64,000 nt of DNA from Geobacteraceae bacterium (GCA_013336525.1 JAAXTM010000001.1:124001-188000), one strand, 5' to 3'. Positions 43,403 through 54,770 are shown, counted from the first letter of the stretch. Notes: generated by a model not told the origin, from the sequence alone. A program made the numbers and translations.

Positions 43403-45019
43403 TCATTTTTTTACTTCATCCTTTTTAACTACTATCATGGCGTCATTCAGAATTTTAACACCTGCTTTGGATGCAGCGATCGAACCGGTCAAACTTTCAC
43501 GGGCAAGAGCCGGATTATGGAACCCGTCGGAATTTTCGGCAGTCCAGTATTCCCAGAGAACATGGGCCTCTTCATGCTTCTCGCGAGCCTGAGCCAATAC
43601 GCTTTCAACGACACCGGCACGTTGGGCTACGGCATAGGTGTCGATCAACTGACCCAGCCAGTATTCGGATTTGCGCATTTTGCCTTTTGTGTAGTTGATG
43701 ATTGATTCTATTTCATAGAGTTTTTTCTCAACCGTACTGTCCGGGTGGCAACCCAGACAGGAAGCCTTGACCGTCATCTTGGGCTTGACCACACCGTGGG
43801 TCGAGAAAACCTTGCCGTCCTTGCCCTTCATCTTGGGCATATGACATTGATGACACTGAACTCCGGCCTTGTCATGAACACTGCCGGCAAAGGTCTCGGC
43901 CTCGGGGTGCTGGAACTTGATCAGGCGGGCGCCGGTAATGGCATGTTTGAAGTCAAAGAAGTCCAACTCTTTGTAGTGTTTCAGTAACTGCAGTGAGTTT
44001 TTGAGCGGGAAGTGGTTGGTACGCATATCATCATACCCGACCTTCTTGCCGTCGCTCGGCTGTGTACCGGCATTACAGTTGTATTCAACGTGGCACTGGG
44101 CGCACATCATGCGCGAATCAGTCTTTTCCATGACGCCAATTTTGCGGAAACCACGGAAATCAATGACTTTCAGATCTGTTTTACCATTTTTGGCGAAAAT
44201 ATTGCCGGCCTTGTCCTTCTCGATTGCCTGGATCAGACCATCGCGTACCAAACGCGGTTGGGTACCGTGCGGGTCATGGCAGTGAATACAGCCAACCGGG
44301 TTGTTTGTCGCTTTGGCAACTTCGTTGACATCGGAAGTACGATCAAACTTACCACCCTTGTCCCCCATGAATTTCCAGGTCAGCACATGGTCGGAGGTTT
44401 TGCACTGGATACAGGTCGGGTTACCGGCCATGGCGGTTTCTTTCAGCTTGAAGTCTTTCCCTTTGTCTTCCAGCACATCCCAGGTTTTACCCATCTTGTC
44501 GATGCTTTTCCAGCCGCCCTTGAATTGGTAGCGTCCGCCCTGAAAACGGTCAACCGCGAACTGATCGGTTACCATGAAGGCGTGCCCACGCGGCTCGGCA
44601 TGTTCAAAGGTAAAGCCGTGGCCAGCCAGCAGTTTGTCCTGCATTGGTGAACGACCTGCAGGAACTCCTTTTTCCTTGCGTGCTCCGCCATCACGATTGA
44701 GGGTGTAGAAACTCTCCATCTGGCTCTTGTGGCATTTGCCGCACAGTGCCTGATCAATAATTGTCACCGGTTTATTTTTTTCCGGATCCTTCATGTGCTC
44801 ATCCATTTTGTCATGGCAGACCGTACAGGCCAGCTTGGCATGCTTCGAGCCCTCCTTTAGCGCCTTGACCTCGTCGTGACACTCATAACATTTGGCGCGC
44901 CCGTCGTTGGTTACTTTAGCAACCGGTTTTGCCTTGGCAGCGGTTGTCATGGCGGGGATTGACAATACTGCGATTGCCCCGATGACGGCCGCAACAAGGG
45001 CCAGATTCTTCTTCAGCAT
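43403..45019 (-). CDS. onr: Octaheme cytochrome c nitrite reductase
   Basis: 538 residues from ATG 45019 (GGAG upstream); signal peptide ends near MTTAAKAKP. Heme motifs in order: CYECH, CTVCH, CGKCH, then the lysine-ligated catalytic CIQCK, then CIHCH, CAQCH, CHQCH, CLGCH. Three N-terminal hemes in front of a five-heme NrfA-like core is the plan of octaheme nitrite reductases (Thioalkalivibrio type). CAQCHVEYNC has Tyr-x-Cys, matching the Tyr-Cys crosslink known in that family. Reduces nitrite to ammonium in the periplasm. Last gene of the nar operon; no NrfH is seen, so its electron donor is unknown. Confidence 0.9.
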   Translation of the reverse strand: MLKKNLALVAAVIGAIAVLSIPAMTTAAKAKPVAKVTNDGRAKCYECHDEVKALKEGSKHAKLACTVCHDKMDEHMKDPEKNKPVTIIDQALCGKCHKSQMESFYTLNRDGGARKEKGVPAGRSPMQDKLLAGHGFTFEHAEPRGHAFMVTDQFAVDRFQGGRYQFKGGWKSIDKMGKTWDVLEDKGKDFKLKETAMAGNPTCIQCKTSDHVLTWKFMGDKGGKFDRTSDVNEVAKATNNPVGCIHCHDPHGTQPRLVRDGLIQAIEKDKAGNIFAKNGKTDLKVIDFRGFRKIGVMEKTDSRMMCAQCHVEYNCNAGTQPSDGKKVGYDDMRTNHFPLKNSLQLLKHYKELDFFDFKHAITGARLIKFQHPEAETFAGSVHDKAGVQCHQCHMPKMKGKDGKVFSTHGVVKPKMTVKASCLGCHPDSTVEKKLYEIESIINYTKGKMRKSEYWLGQLIDTYAVAQRAGVVESVLAQAREKHEEAHVLWEYWTAENSDGFHNPALARESLTGSIAASKAGVKILNDAMIVVKKDEVKK

Positions 45020-45090
45020 GGTTTTTCTCCTTTCCGTGGTGGACATTTACCGACTTAACGTACTCCATCTCCTTCCAAAACTTTGAGCCG

Positions 45091-45429
45091 TTACTTCAAA
45101 GCCTTTTCCTTCTGAAATCGTGCTGTAATATCTCTAATTACCGCACCTGTGTCAAGTACAGCTCCACTTTCATCACGAACGATAACCATGCTGAACTCCA
45201 GGGAGAGCCGGGAGCTGTCCTTTCGCAGGCCTGGCGCCGAAAGGAGTTCCGTTTCATAACGGGTCACTCCGCTTGCCATAACCTTGTGGTAACCCTCACA
45301 ATGCCTGCCGCGCTGGTTTTAGGGAATAATCAGGTCGAGGATGAGTCCTTCATGGTCGGCAAACATGATTGCATCGCTGTTTTTCTTCACTATTTGTTCA
45401 CTTAACCAGGCAAACGACAGATCATTCAT
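45091..45429 (-). pseudogene. PAS domain protein, internally deleted
   Basis: Starts MNDLSFAWLSEQIVKKNSDA then IMFADHEGLILDLIIP-stop. It continues in the same frame as NQRGRHCEGYHKVMASGVTR to DITARFQKEKALK. Against the intact PAS protein (37425-37859), about 25 residues including the FWNSGAEQMFGYT region are missing and a stop follows IIP. Located between narK and onr. Confidence 0.8.
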
Positions 45430-45466
45430 CAGATATTCTCCTTGCGACAAAGCAGCTCAAATCATA

Positions 45467-46843
45467 TCAACACGGCATCTCGGCGTTCTTACGGGAATAG
45501 TACCACCATGTCATGATAATGCAACTGGCGTAAAAAATTATAAAACCATAAAGAGCGGCATCCGGGCCGCCGGTCGCGGCGATCGAGGTGCCGAAACTTT
45601 TGGGGATGAAGAAACCGCCATAAGCACCGAGGGCTCCGGCAAAGCCGAGTGCGGCGGCTGCTTCCTTGGCGGCATCGACATTGATCTGCGCATCGCTGCG
45701 CCCTGCTGCGGCCCGCTGATGCTCGGTCATATAGATGACCGGGATCATGCGGAAGGTAGAGGCGTTGCCGACACCGGTCAGCGTGAACAGCAATAAAAAC
45801 ATGATCAGAAATCCCTGAAAGCTTCCTCCCTGGCCTGCATGGGGAATGAAATTCAACACGCCGACGACTGCCAGCACCATGGCTATGAAGGTCCAGAAGG
45901 TCACGCGGGCTCCTCCCAGTTTGTCGGATATCCAGCCGCCGATGGGGCGCGCGATGGCTCCGACAAAGGGTCCCAAAAAGGCGTAGGCGGTAGGGTCAAT
46001 GCCGGGAAACAGTTTTTTGGTGAGGAGGGCAAAACCGGCCGAAAAACCGATGAACGAGCCGAAGGTACCGAGGTAGAGCCAGCACATGAGCCAGTTATGC
46101 TTCCGCTTGAAGATCACTGCCTGATCGGCAAATGATGCTTTGGCAGAGGCTATATCGTTCATGCCGAACCATGCGGCAACCGTTGCGACAATAATAAACG
46201 GCACCCAAACGAAACCGGCATTCTGCAGCCACATCTGCTTGGTAACTCCCGCCTTTACCCATACCTGCGGCTCGCCACCAAGAGCGCCGAAGACTCCCAT
46301 CGTAATGACGAGCGGCACGAGAAACTGCATCACCGAAACACCCAGATTGCCGAGGCCGGCATTCAGGCCGAGTGCGGTACCCTTCTGCGCCTTGGGGTAG
46401 AAGAAGCTGATGTTCGACATGCTCGACGAAAAATTGCCGCCGCCGAATCCGCAGAGCAGGGCGAGTATGAGCATGATCGTGTAGCTGGTAGCCGGATCCT
46501 GTACGGCAAAGCCGATGCCGATTGCCGGAATCAGCAGCGATGCGGTAGAGAGCGCCGTCCATTTACGACCGCCGAAAATCGGCACCATGAACGAATAGAA
46601 GATGCGAAGCGTCGCACCGGACAGCGCTGGAAGAGCTGCCAGCCAGAAGAGCTGATTCGGTGTAAACTTGAAGCCGATATCGGGAAGCTTGACGACTACC
46701 ATCGACCAGACCATCCAGACTGAGAAGGCGAGCAGCAGCGCCGGGATCGATATCCAGAGGTTACGGGCGGCGATTGCCTTGCCCTTCTTCTCCCAAAACT
46801 CCTTGTCCTCCGGATTCCACTCAGTTATTACGCGAGATGACAT
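45467..46843 (-). CDS. narK: Nitrate/nitrite transporter (MFS, NarK family)
   Basis: 458 residues, 12 membrane helices. NarK signatures: an early FSVWMVWSMVVVKLP, GFGGGNFSSSMSNISFFYP and the related second nitrate-signature region near GFAGALGAYGGFFIPK. Imports nitrate or exchanges it for nitrite. Follows a second NarK gene in the operon. Confidence 0.9.
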   Translation of the reverse strand: MSSRVITEWNPEDKEFWEKKGKAIAARNLWISIPALLLAFSVWMVWSMVVVKLPDIGFKFTPNQLFWLAALPALSGATLRIFYSFMVPIFGGRKWTALSTASLLIPAIGIGFAVQDPATSYTIMLILALLCGFGGGNFSSSMSNISFFYPKAQKGTALGLNAGLGNLGVSVMQFLVPLVITMGVFGALGGEPQVWVKAGVTKQMWLQNAGFVWVPFIIVATVAAWFGMNDIASAKASFADQAVIFKRKHNWLMCWLYLGTFGSFIGFSAGFALLTKKLFPGIDPTAYAFLGPFVGAIARPIGGWISDKLGGARVTFWTFIAMVLAVVGVLNFIPHAGQGGSFQGFLIMFLLLFTLTGVGNASTFRMIPVIYMTEHQRAAAGRSDAQINVDAAKEAAAALGFAGALGAYGGFFIPKSFGTSIAATGGPDAALYGFIIFYASCIIMTWWYYSRKNAEMPC

Positions 46844-46866
46844 TGGTTGTCTCCTTGTTGCAGTAT

Positions 46867-48375
46867 TTATTGCGCTACGTTCGCTGCTGCGCCTTCGATC
46901 TTGCGCATATCCTTCGGGTGCTTATTCAACATCATTTTTCTGACTACGTAATGCAACGACACGAAACAGATCAGCGAAAGAGCAAACATGAACATCCAGC
47001 AGCTGCTCCAGAGTCCAGTCCATTCCAACAGATAACCGAATACTATCGGGCAGACGAAGCCCCCCAGACCGCCGATGACTCCGACCATCCCGCCGACTAC
47101 GCCGACTTCCTCCGGAAAATAGTCCGGAATCAGCTTGTAGACCGCCGCCTTGCCGATTCCCCAGATGCTACCGAGAATGAGAACTAACGCTGCAAAGATC
47201 CAGACATTGGCCTGAAAAAATATTCGCGTGACCCCTTTGGCAAGCAGTTCCTTTTTCTTCACCTGCTGCCCGGCTGCAACCACCGGCTCCTGCCACGTCT
47301 GTTTGCTGGGGAAAACTAGCATCCGGTCATCATAATTCTCCAGCGCATCTGGCTTTGCTTTTAACGGGTACGCCTGTTCCCCTACAACAACCGACATCGG
47401 TGTTACCTCTTTTACCACTCCGCTCCGTTTGGCCATAACCCCTCGTCCGGGAGAATATATCTCCATTTTCGGCACGACGATCATCAGGCTGATCAGCGTC
47501 GAGGCACCAAGTACCCAGTACATGATCTGGCGGCCACCGAATTTATCTGACATCCATCCACCCAAAGCACGGATTACACCGGACGGAAGGCTGAACATCG
47601 AAGCAAACAGGCCGGCGGTGACCAGCGGCAGGTAATAGACGTTGACGAAATAGGGTACGAGCCACTGGGAAAAGGCCACGAAACAGCCGAATACCAAAAA
47701 GTAATAGAGGCCGAAGCGCCAGACACGGACATGTTTGAGCGGCGTCAGCATCTGGGTGAACGATTTGCCGGAGCTGGCCGGTTTTTTGTTCTCGCTGAAA
47801 ATCATAAAAATTACGCCCATTGCCACCAAGATCAGGGCGTAATAGACCGGAAGCTGCCGCCAGCCTTCGATGTTGGTGCCGTTGTTGGTCAATCTGTTCA
47901 GCATCGTCGGGGCAAGTAGCGTGGTGAGGGCCGCCCCGGCGTTTCCGGCACCGAAGATGCCGAGCGCCGTCCCCTGCCGCTCGCGCGGATACCAAACCGA
48001 CGAGAAGGCGATGCCGATCGAAAAACTGACTCCGGCGAGGCCGAAACCGAAACTGCAGAGGGCAAATGAGGTAAAACTGTCGGCTTTTGATAGCAGGTAC
48101 ATCGGGATGGCGCAGATGAACAGTAGTGCGCCGAACACCGGTTTGCCGCCGAATTTGTCGGTCAGCATACCGGCCGGGAGACGGAACAACGAGCCGGTCA
48201 GAACCGGAATTCCGAGCAGCCAGCCGATCTGCACCGGTCCCCAGTTGAAGACCTGATTGTCCACAAGAAACGTTACCAGCACGCCGTTGAACATCCACGC
48301 GCCGAAGCAGACCGTGAAGGCGAGGGTGTTGAGGAAGAGGATTTTATGTGACTTCAGTGTGGCGGTTTCCAACAT
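46867..48375 (-). CDS. narK: Nitrate/nitrite transporter with an inserted beta domain (NarK family)
   Basis: 502 residues from ATG 48375 (AAAGGA upstream). NarK-type MFS core with FGAGNAGAALTTLLAPTM and IGGLGGFVCPIVFGY. Residues ~304-388 form an 85-residue hydrophilic insert between two membrane helices (around SPGRGVMAKRSGVVKEVTPM and PVVAAGQQVKKKELLAKGV) that reads like a barrel-sandwich (lipoyl/HlyD-type) domain. The insert makes the protein longer than the neighbouring 458-residue NarK. It may be a nitrate/nitrite antiporter partner of the second NarK. Confidence 0.88.
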   Translation of the reverse strand: MLETATLKSHKILFLNTLAFTVCFGAWMFNGVLVTFLVDNQVFNWGPVQIGWLLGIPVLTGSLFRLPAGMLTDKFGGKPVFGALLFICAIPMYLLSKADSFTSFALCSFGFGLAGVSFSIGIAFSSVWYPRERQGTALGIFGAGNAGAALTTLLAPTMLNRLTNNGTNIEGWRQLPVYYALILVAMGVIFMIFSENKKPASSGKSFTQMLTPLKHVRVWRFGLYYFLVFGCFVAFSQWLVPYFVNVYYLPLVTAGLFASMFSLPSGVIRALGGWMSDKFGGRQIMYWVLGASTLISLMIVVPKMEIYSPGRGVMAKRSGVVKEVTPMSVVVGEQAYPLKAKPDALENYDDRMLVFPSKQTWQEPVVAAGQQVKKKELLAKGVTRIFFQANVWIFAALVLILGSIWGIGKAAVYKLIPDYFPEEVGVVGGMVGVIGGLGGFVCPIVFGYLLEWTGLWSSCWMFMFALSLICFVSLHYVVRKMMLNKHPKDMRKIEGAAANVAQ

Positions 48376-48417
48376 TAACAAGTCCTTTCCAAAGCCTGAT
48401 TCAATCTCAATAACGCG

Positions 48418-49083
48418 TTATTTCGACCTCCACCGATACAGGATCGGCGGATCCATCAGAAAGCGGAACGGCATATAGAGTAGGTGAACCAGCTTAGTGA
48501 ACGGCAGAAGTGCCACAATCAGGAAGGCACCGGCTGCATGCAGCTTGAATACCAACGGAAAATCGGCGACATACTCGATCTGAGGATTGAAGGTCATCAG
48601 CGACCAAAGATAGGGAACTGCCGTGTGCAGATACCACTGTGAACCCCAGCGCATGAAGGTTGCGACGTAGACGCCGGAGAGCGCCTGGGCGGCCAGCAGA
48701 TAGAGCAGCACCCAGTCTGCGGCAAATGTAACTTTTTTCAGGATCGGCGTGTTGACGCGGCGGAGCAGCAGCAGTACGCAGCCGAACAGTGCGAATAGTC
48801 CGAGCGCCAGACTGATACTCTCAAAGATGATCAGGTTGTTCTGGTTGCCAAGAAATGCCTTCATCGGGGCGGGGAAGACGACGCCGAGAAAATGGGCCGC
48901 CAGCACCGGCAGAATGCCGTAGTGCCACGGATTGATTCCCCAGAAGAGGGTATCGCGCTCCAAAAACTGTGTCGAGTAAGCTGACCACGTGAGGCGGTTG
49001 GAGCAGAAACGGTATGGTGTGACAAAAATCAGCAGCGCCAGGGCGGCATACGGCATAACAACAAAGATGAAGCTGTTTAACAT
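48418..49083 (-). CDS. narI: Respiratory nitrate reductase gamma subunit (cytochrome b)
   Basis: 221 residues, five membrane helices. Histidines at helix ends (NPWHYGILPVLAAHFLG and FKLHAAGAFLIVALLPFTKL then VHLL) supply the two heme b groups. Takes electrons from quinol. Overlaps narJ by 7 bases. Confidence 0.93.
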   Translation of the reverse strand: MLNSFIFVVMPYAALALLIFVTPYRFCSNRLTWSAYSTQFLERDTLFWGINPWHYGILPVLAAHFLGVVFPAPMKAFLGNQNNLIIFESISLALGLFALFGCVLLLLRRVNTPILKKVTFAADWVLLYLLAAQALSGVYVATFMRWGSQWYLHTAVPYLWSLMTFNPQIEYVADFPLVFKLHAAGAFLIVALLPFTKLVHLLYMPFRFLMDPPILYRWRSK

Positions 49084-49618
49084 GAGTGCACCTCCTTACA
49101 ATCTTCAGCACAGAGCAGCCAGGACGCTTCAACCAGTACCTTCCAGTGGGATTCCTGCCGGGTGTCAAAGGAGTCGTGGAACCGCTCTACCCCCGGCAAC
49201 ACACATTCGGTGATGAATGACTGTCGTGCTCCGCTTTCCGCTTGACGCGCCAGATGGGCCAGAAAGCCGAGCAGCACCGAAAGATGGTCGGGAAGTTCTA
49301 CGCCGGTCGGGGTGTAGCCGCAGCGCTCGAATTCCTGTTTCAACATGATCATGTACCCCCCCTTTTTCTGGTTGTCACCGAAGAGGTGATGACCCAGATA
49401 GGGGGCGGTGGCCGGATTGAAATCGAAGCTGGCGACGTACTCCTCCTGCAGTGATGAGAGGGGAGAATCGGCGGCAAATTCGGCAAAAGAGGCGATGGAG
49501 CTGTCGAGCCGCTGCTGGTTCAGAAAGGTGCTGACAACAACATAATCAGCTTGCAGCTGCTCCTTGTTCTCCGGATAGTCGAGCAGCCTGGCGAGGGCTT
49601 CGTAACTGGCGGCGATCG

Positions 49619-49622
<4 letters not shown>
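49077..49622 (-). CDS. narJ: Nitrate reductase assembly chaperone
   Basis: 181 residues, all-helical NarJ/TorD type; EALARLLDYPENKEQL at the start and FDFNPATAPYLGHHLFGDNQ in the middle. Inserts molybdenum cofactor into NarG. Starts within the narH stop (ATGA). Confidence 0.9.
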
Positions 49623-51070
<1,448 letters not shown>

Positions 51071-51194
51071 ATCCTCACCCCCATCAAGTAGCCTTCGTTC
51101 GGATACCTGCGTTGGCTTCGTCACCGGCTCCTCGACGTATTGTTATATACGCCTGTGTCGCCGGCTCCTCGCCGCCTTGGTCTCCATCCGAATC
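51071..51194. repeat. Palindromic repeat element between narH and narG
   Basis: 124 bp with CACCGGCTCCTCGACG and CGCCGGCTCCTCGCCG as imperfect direct repeats around CGTAT-TGTTAT-ATACG, framed by TTCGGATA and ATCCGAA ends. It resembles the REP-like intergenic elements common in Geobacter genomes (from memory, not searched). May stabilise or terminate part of the nar mRNA. Confidence 0.5.
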
Positions 51195-54100
51195 CTACTT
51201 GTTTAATTTTCTGACAACCACGTAGCTGTCGCGATTAACACCGGTTGGCCCCCAGTAGTTGAAGTAATAACTGAACTGTGCGTACCCCCCCAGCATCAGG
51301 GTCGGCTTGAGGCGGATGCGGGAGAGGCTGTTGTGAACCCCGCCGCGCTTGCCGCTCTTTTTCGATTTCTTGACATTCAAGGTTCGCTCCGGTGCGTGGT
51401 ACATGATAGCCGCCCCTTTCGGGATGCGGGACGACACGACGGCGCGGCAGGTCACCACACCGTTGGCGTTAAAGACCTCGATCGCCTCATTGTCCTCTAT
51501 TCCCGCACTTGCCGCGTCTTCAGGGTTGAGCCAGGTTACCGGGCCGCCACGCGACAGGGTCAGCATGCGGAGGTTGTCGCTGTAAGTGGAGTGGATGCTC
51601 CACTTGCCGTGCGGTGTCAGGAAGTTGAGGATCAAGCCGGTCTCCCCATCAACTTCGTCCAACAATGCCGGATCGAGCTTCCCCTTGAAGGTCGGCAGTC
51701 CCTCGTGGAACTCGCCGTAGTAGGGGTGATCGAGATAGAGCGACTGGCGGCCGGAGAGGGTGCGCCACGGTACGCCATGCTCGACATTCAGTGTGTACGG
51801 GGCATAGGGACGGTTCTCGTTGACGAGGCCGCTCCAGACCGGGGTGCTGATGAAACGGCGCGGTTTCTGGGTGATTTCCTCCCAGGTGATGCGGAAGTTT
51901 CGGTCACCTTCCGAAATTTGGGCCAGCGGCTTGCCGACCCGCTTCTCCAGGTTTTGATAGGCGCGGTGGGCCAGCTCTCCGTTGGTTTCCGGGGCGAGTG
52001 CCATGATCGCATCGGCGACATTGCGCACATCCTCCAAGTCAACGTAGGTTTTGTTCCCCCAGGAGCGGGTCGGCATGGTGCTAAGCAGCTTCTCGTGGAC
52101 GTCGTCCGCTTCCCAGCTGACGCCGTGAGCATGCAGATGGCCGATGTGCGGACCGAGCGACATGAAACGGTTGTAGAGATTGACATAGTCCCGCTCGACG
52201 ATCGGCAGGTTCGGCATCGTCTTTCCCGGTATCGCTTCGCATTCTCCGAGCTTCCAGTCCTTGACACTCCGCTGGGCAATTTCGCCCGGCGTGTCGTGGA
52301 GCAGCGGGGTCGCGAGGATGTCCTTGAACGGCACCGGGAAATGGTTTGGCGACAGTTCACTGACTTTCTTGGCAATTGCGGCGAAGATGTTCCAGTCGGA
52401 TTTTGATTCCCAGGCCGGATCAACGGCGGCATCCATGCAGTTGACAAACGAGTGCATGTCGGTGGTGTTCAGGTCCGATTTCTCGTACCAGGTTGCCGCG
52501 GGGAGGACGATGTCCGAATAGAGGGTCGAGGTGTCCATGCGGAAGTTGAGATCCACGACCAGATCCATTTTGCCGGTGGGGGCTTTCTCGTGCCAGACGA
52601 TGTCCTTGACCTGCCCCTTGGCCGCCTCGGTGGCGGTAAAGCTGCTGTTGGGCGCGCCGATGACGTGTTTGAGGAAAAATTCATGCCCTTTGGCGCTGGA
52701 GGAAATGGCGTTGCCGCGCCAGATGAACCAGACCTTGGGCGAGTTACCTTCTCCGTCCGGATCCTCGATGGCGAAACGGGTCTCGCCGCTTTTCAGGCGC
52801 TTGATCAACCAGGCGCGGACTTCGTCATCGGTGGTGGCGCCGGCTGCCTCGGCCTGTTCCATCAGTCGGATCGGGCTTTCGTCGAAATGGGGTGAGAAGG
52901 GGAGCCAACCAAGCCGGACCGCTTTGGCGTTGAAGTCGGCGGTGTGCATCGGCATGCTCTTACCGGTCTCCGGCTTGAAATAGTCGACAAAATTGCGGTC
53001 GTAGCGCCACTGGTCCGAATGCATGTACCAGAAACTCGGCGTGTTCTGGAGGCGTGATGGTTTGATCCAGTCCTGTGCCATGGCGACAGAAGTCCATGGT
53101 GCGAGCGGCACGACTTTTTCCTGACCGACGTAATGGCCGAGACCGGCGCCGTTTCGGCCGACGCTGCCGGTCAGGATCAGTGCGGTGATGGCGGCGCGGT
53201 AGATCAGGTCGTTATGGTACCAGTGGTTTATGCCGGCGCCGACGATGATCATGTTGCGGCCGCCGCTCTGTTCGCCGTTCAACGCCCATTCGCGGGCTAT
53301 GGTGATCAAGCTCTCGGCGGCGATGCCGGTGTATTTCTCCTGCCATTTCGGGGTGAACGGTTTATCGTCCTGGTAGCTCTTCGGATAGTCGCCCTCAAGG
53401 CCGCGTGACACGCCGAACTGGGCCATAAGCAGATCGAACACGGTGGCGACGGTCACTTCGCCATCCTTCGTCGTGATGCGCCGGATCGGGACGTTCCTGA
53501 TCACATCGCCGTCGGCCTCGAAGGTGAAGCGGATCGCCCTGGTCGTCTGGCCAAGGTTGGTCAGAGAACAGTCGATCTCGCCGCCATCAACCATGTCCAC
53601 CATGTCGAGGTTCCAGTTCCCTTCCTGTTTGCTCCAGCGCGAGCCGAGGCTGCCGTGGGGGATGCGGACGTTACCGACGCTGTCGCCGACGCAGAGGGTC
53701 CAGTCGGCATGCTCGATATCAGCCGATCGCTCCAGGTCCGAAGCGCGCAAAAATTCACCTTGGCGCAGGATGCCGTCCTTTTCGGTCAGTTTGACCAGGA
53801 ATGGGAGGTCGGTATACTTGCGAACGTATTCGTCGAAGAAGGGTACCTGGCGGTTGGCATAGAACTCGGTCAGAATGACATGGTTGACCGCCATCCAGAA
53901 AGCACCGTCGTGTCCCTGTTCCACAGGTAACCAGGCATCGGCGAACTTGCTGGCCGCGCTGTAATCAGGGGACATGACCACCACTTTGGTGCCGCGATAT
54001 CTGGCTTCGGTGAGGAAATGGGCGTCGGGGGTACGGGTCATCGGTACGTTGGAGCCGCACAGTACGATGTAGGAGGCGTTGTACCAGTCCGCCGATTCGT

Positions 54101-54770
54101 TGACGTCGGTCTGTTCGCCCCAGACCTGCGGCGATGCAGGAGGGAGATCACAGTACCAGTCGTAGAAGCTCATTGCAACACCGCCGAACAGCTGGAGGAA
54201 CCGGGTGCCGGCCGCGTAGCTGATCATCGACATGGCTGGAATGGGTGAAAAACCGATCACCCGGTCCGGTCCATGTTTCTTGGCGGTATACAGTGAAGAG
54301 GCAGCGATCAGTTCATTCGCCTCGTCCCACGAGGCACGGCGGAAGCCCCCCATGCCGCGCTTTGTGACATAACTATCGCGCGACTCGGGGTTCTCGACGA
54401 TGCTTTTCCAGGCTGCGACAGGATCTTCGTGAATTGCACGGGCCTCGCGCCAGAGATCGATCAGCACACCCCGCATGTAGGGGTGCTTGACCCGCAGCGG
54501 TGAGTAGAGGTACCAGGAAAAGCTGGCACCGCGGGGACAGCCGCGCGGTTCGTGATTGGGGAGGTCGCCGTTAAACTGCGGATAGTCGTTGGCCTGCAGC
54601 TCCCAGCCGACGATGCCGTCTTTTACATGAACCATCCAACTGCAGCCGCCGGTGCAGTTAACACCATGGGTGCTGCGTACTACCTTGTCGTACTGCCACC
54701 GGTTCCGGTAAAATTCCTCCCATCCCCTGTCGGATGGGTTCACATCATCCTTGATCCGCTCGTTCGACAT
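51195..54770 (-). CDS. narG: Respiratory nitrate reductase alpha subunit (Mo-bisMGD)
   Basis: 1191 residues from ATG 54770 (AAAGGAGG upstream; overlaps the cytochrome stop as TAATG). N-terminal FS0 cluster ligands THGVNCTGGCSW (His-x3-Cys-x3-Cys) with the distal Cys in HEPRGCPRGASFSW. The molybdenum Asp ligand region is CGSNVPMTRTPDAHF. Reduces nitrate to nitrite. No twin-arginine motif is seen, and NarJ supports the usual cytoplasmic orientation. Confidence 0.95.
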   Translation of the reverse strand: MSNERIKDDVNPSDRGWEEFYRNRWQYDKVVRSTHGVNCTGGCSWMVHVKDGIVGWELQANDYPQFNGDLPNHEPRGCPRGASFSWYLYSPLRVKHPYMRGVLIDLWREARAIHEDPVAAWKSIVENPESRDSYVTKRGMGGFRRASWDEANELIAASSLYTAKKHGPDRVIGFSPIPAMSMISYAAGTRFLQLFGGVAMSFYDWYCDLPPASPQVWGEQTDVNESADWYNASYIVLCGSNVPMTRTPDAHFLTEARYRGTKVVVMSPDYSAASKFADAWLPVEQGHDGAFWMAVNHVILTEFYANRQVPFFDEYVRKYTDLPFLVKLTEKDGILRQGEFLRASDLERSADIEHADWTLCVGDSVGNVRIPHGSLGSRWSKQEGNWNLDMVDMVDGGEIDCSLTNLGQTTRAIRFTFEADGDVIRNVPIRRITTKDGEVTVATVFDLLMAQFGVSRGLEGDYPKSYQDDKPFTPKWQEKYTGIAAESLITIAREWALNGEQSGGRNMIIVGAGINHWYHNDLIYRAAITALILTGSVGRNGAGLGHYVGQEKVVPLAPWTSVAMAQDWIKPSRLQNTPSFWYMHSDQWRYDRNFVDYFKPETGKSMPMHTADFNAKAVRLGWLPFSPHFDESPIRLMEQAEAAGATTDDEVRAWLIKRLKSGETRFAIEDPDGEGNSPKVWFIWRGNAISSSAKGHEFFLKHVIGAPNSSFTATEAAKGQVKDIVWHEKAPTGKMDLVVDLNFRMDTSTLYSDIVLPAATWYEKSDLNTTDMHSFVNCMDAAVDPAWESKSDWNIFAAIAKKVSELSPNHFPVPFKDILATPLLHDTPGEIAQRSVKDWKLGECEAIPGKTMPNLPIVERDYVNLYNRFMSLGPHIGHLHAHGVSWEADDVHEKLLSTMPTRSWGNKTYVDLEDVRNVADAIMALAPETNGELAHRAYQNLEKRVGKPLAQISEGDRNFRITWEEITQKPRRFISTPVWSGLVNENRPYAPYTLNVEHGVPWRTLSGRQSLYLDHPYYGEFHEGLPTFKGKLDPALLDEVDGETGLILNFLTPHGKWSIHSTYSDNLRMLTLSRGGPVTWLNPEDAASAGIEDNEAIEVFNANGVVTCRAVVSSRIPKGAAIMYHAPERTLNVKKSKKSGKRGGVHNSLSRIRLKPTLMLGGYAQFSYYFNYWGPTGVNRDSYVVVRKLNK

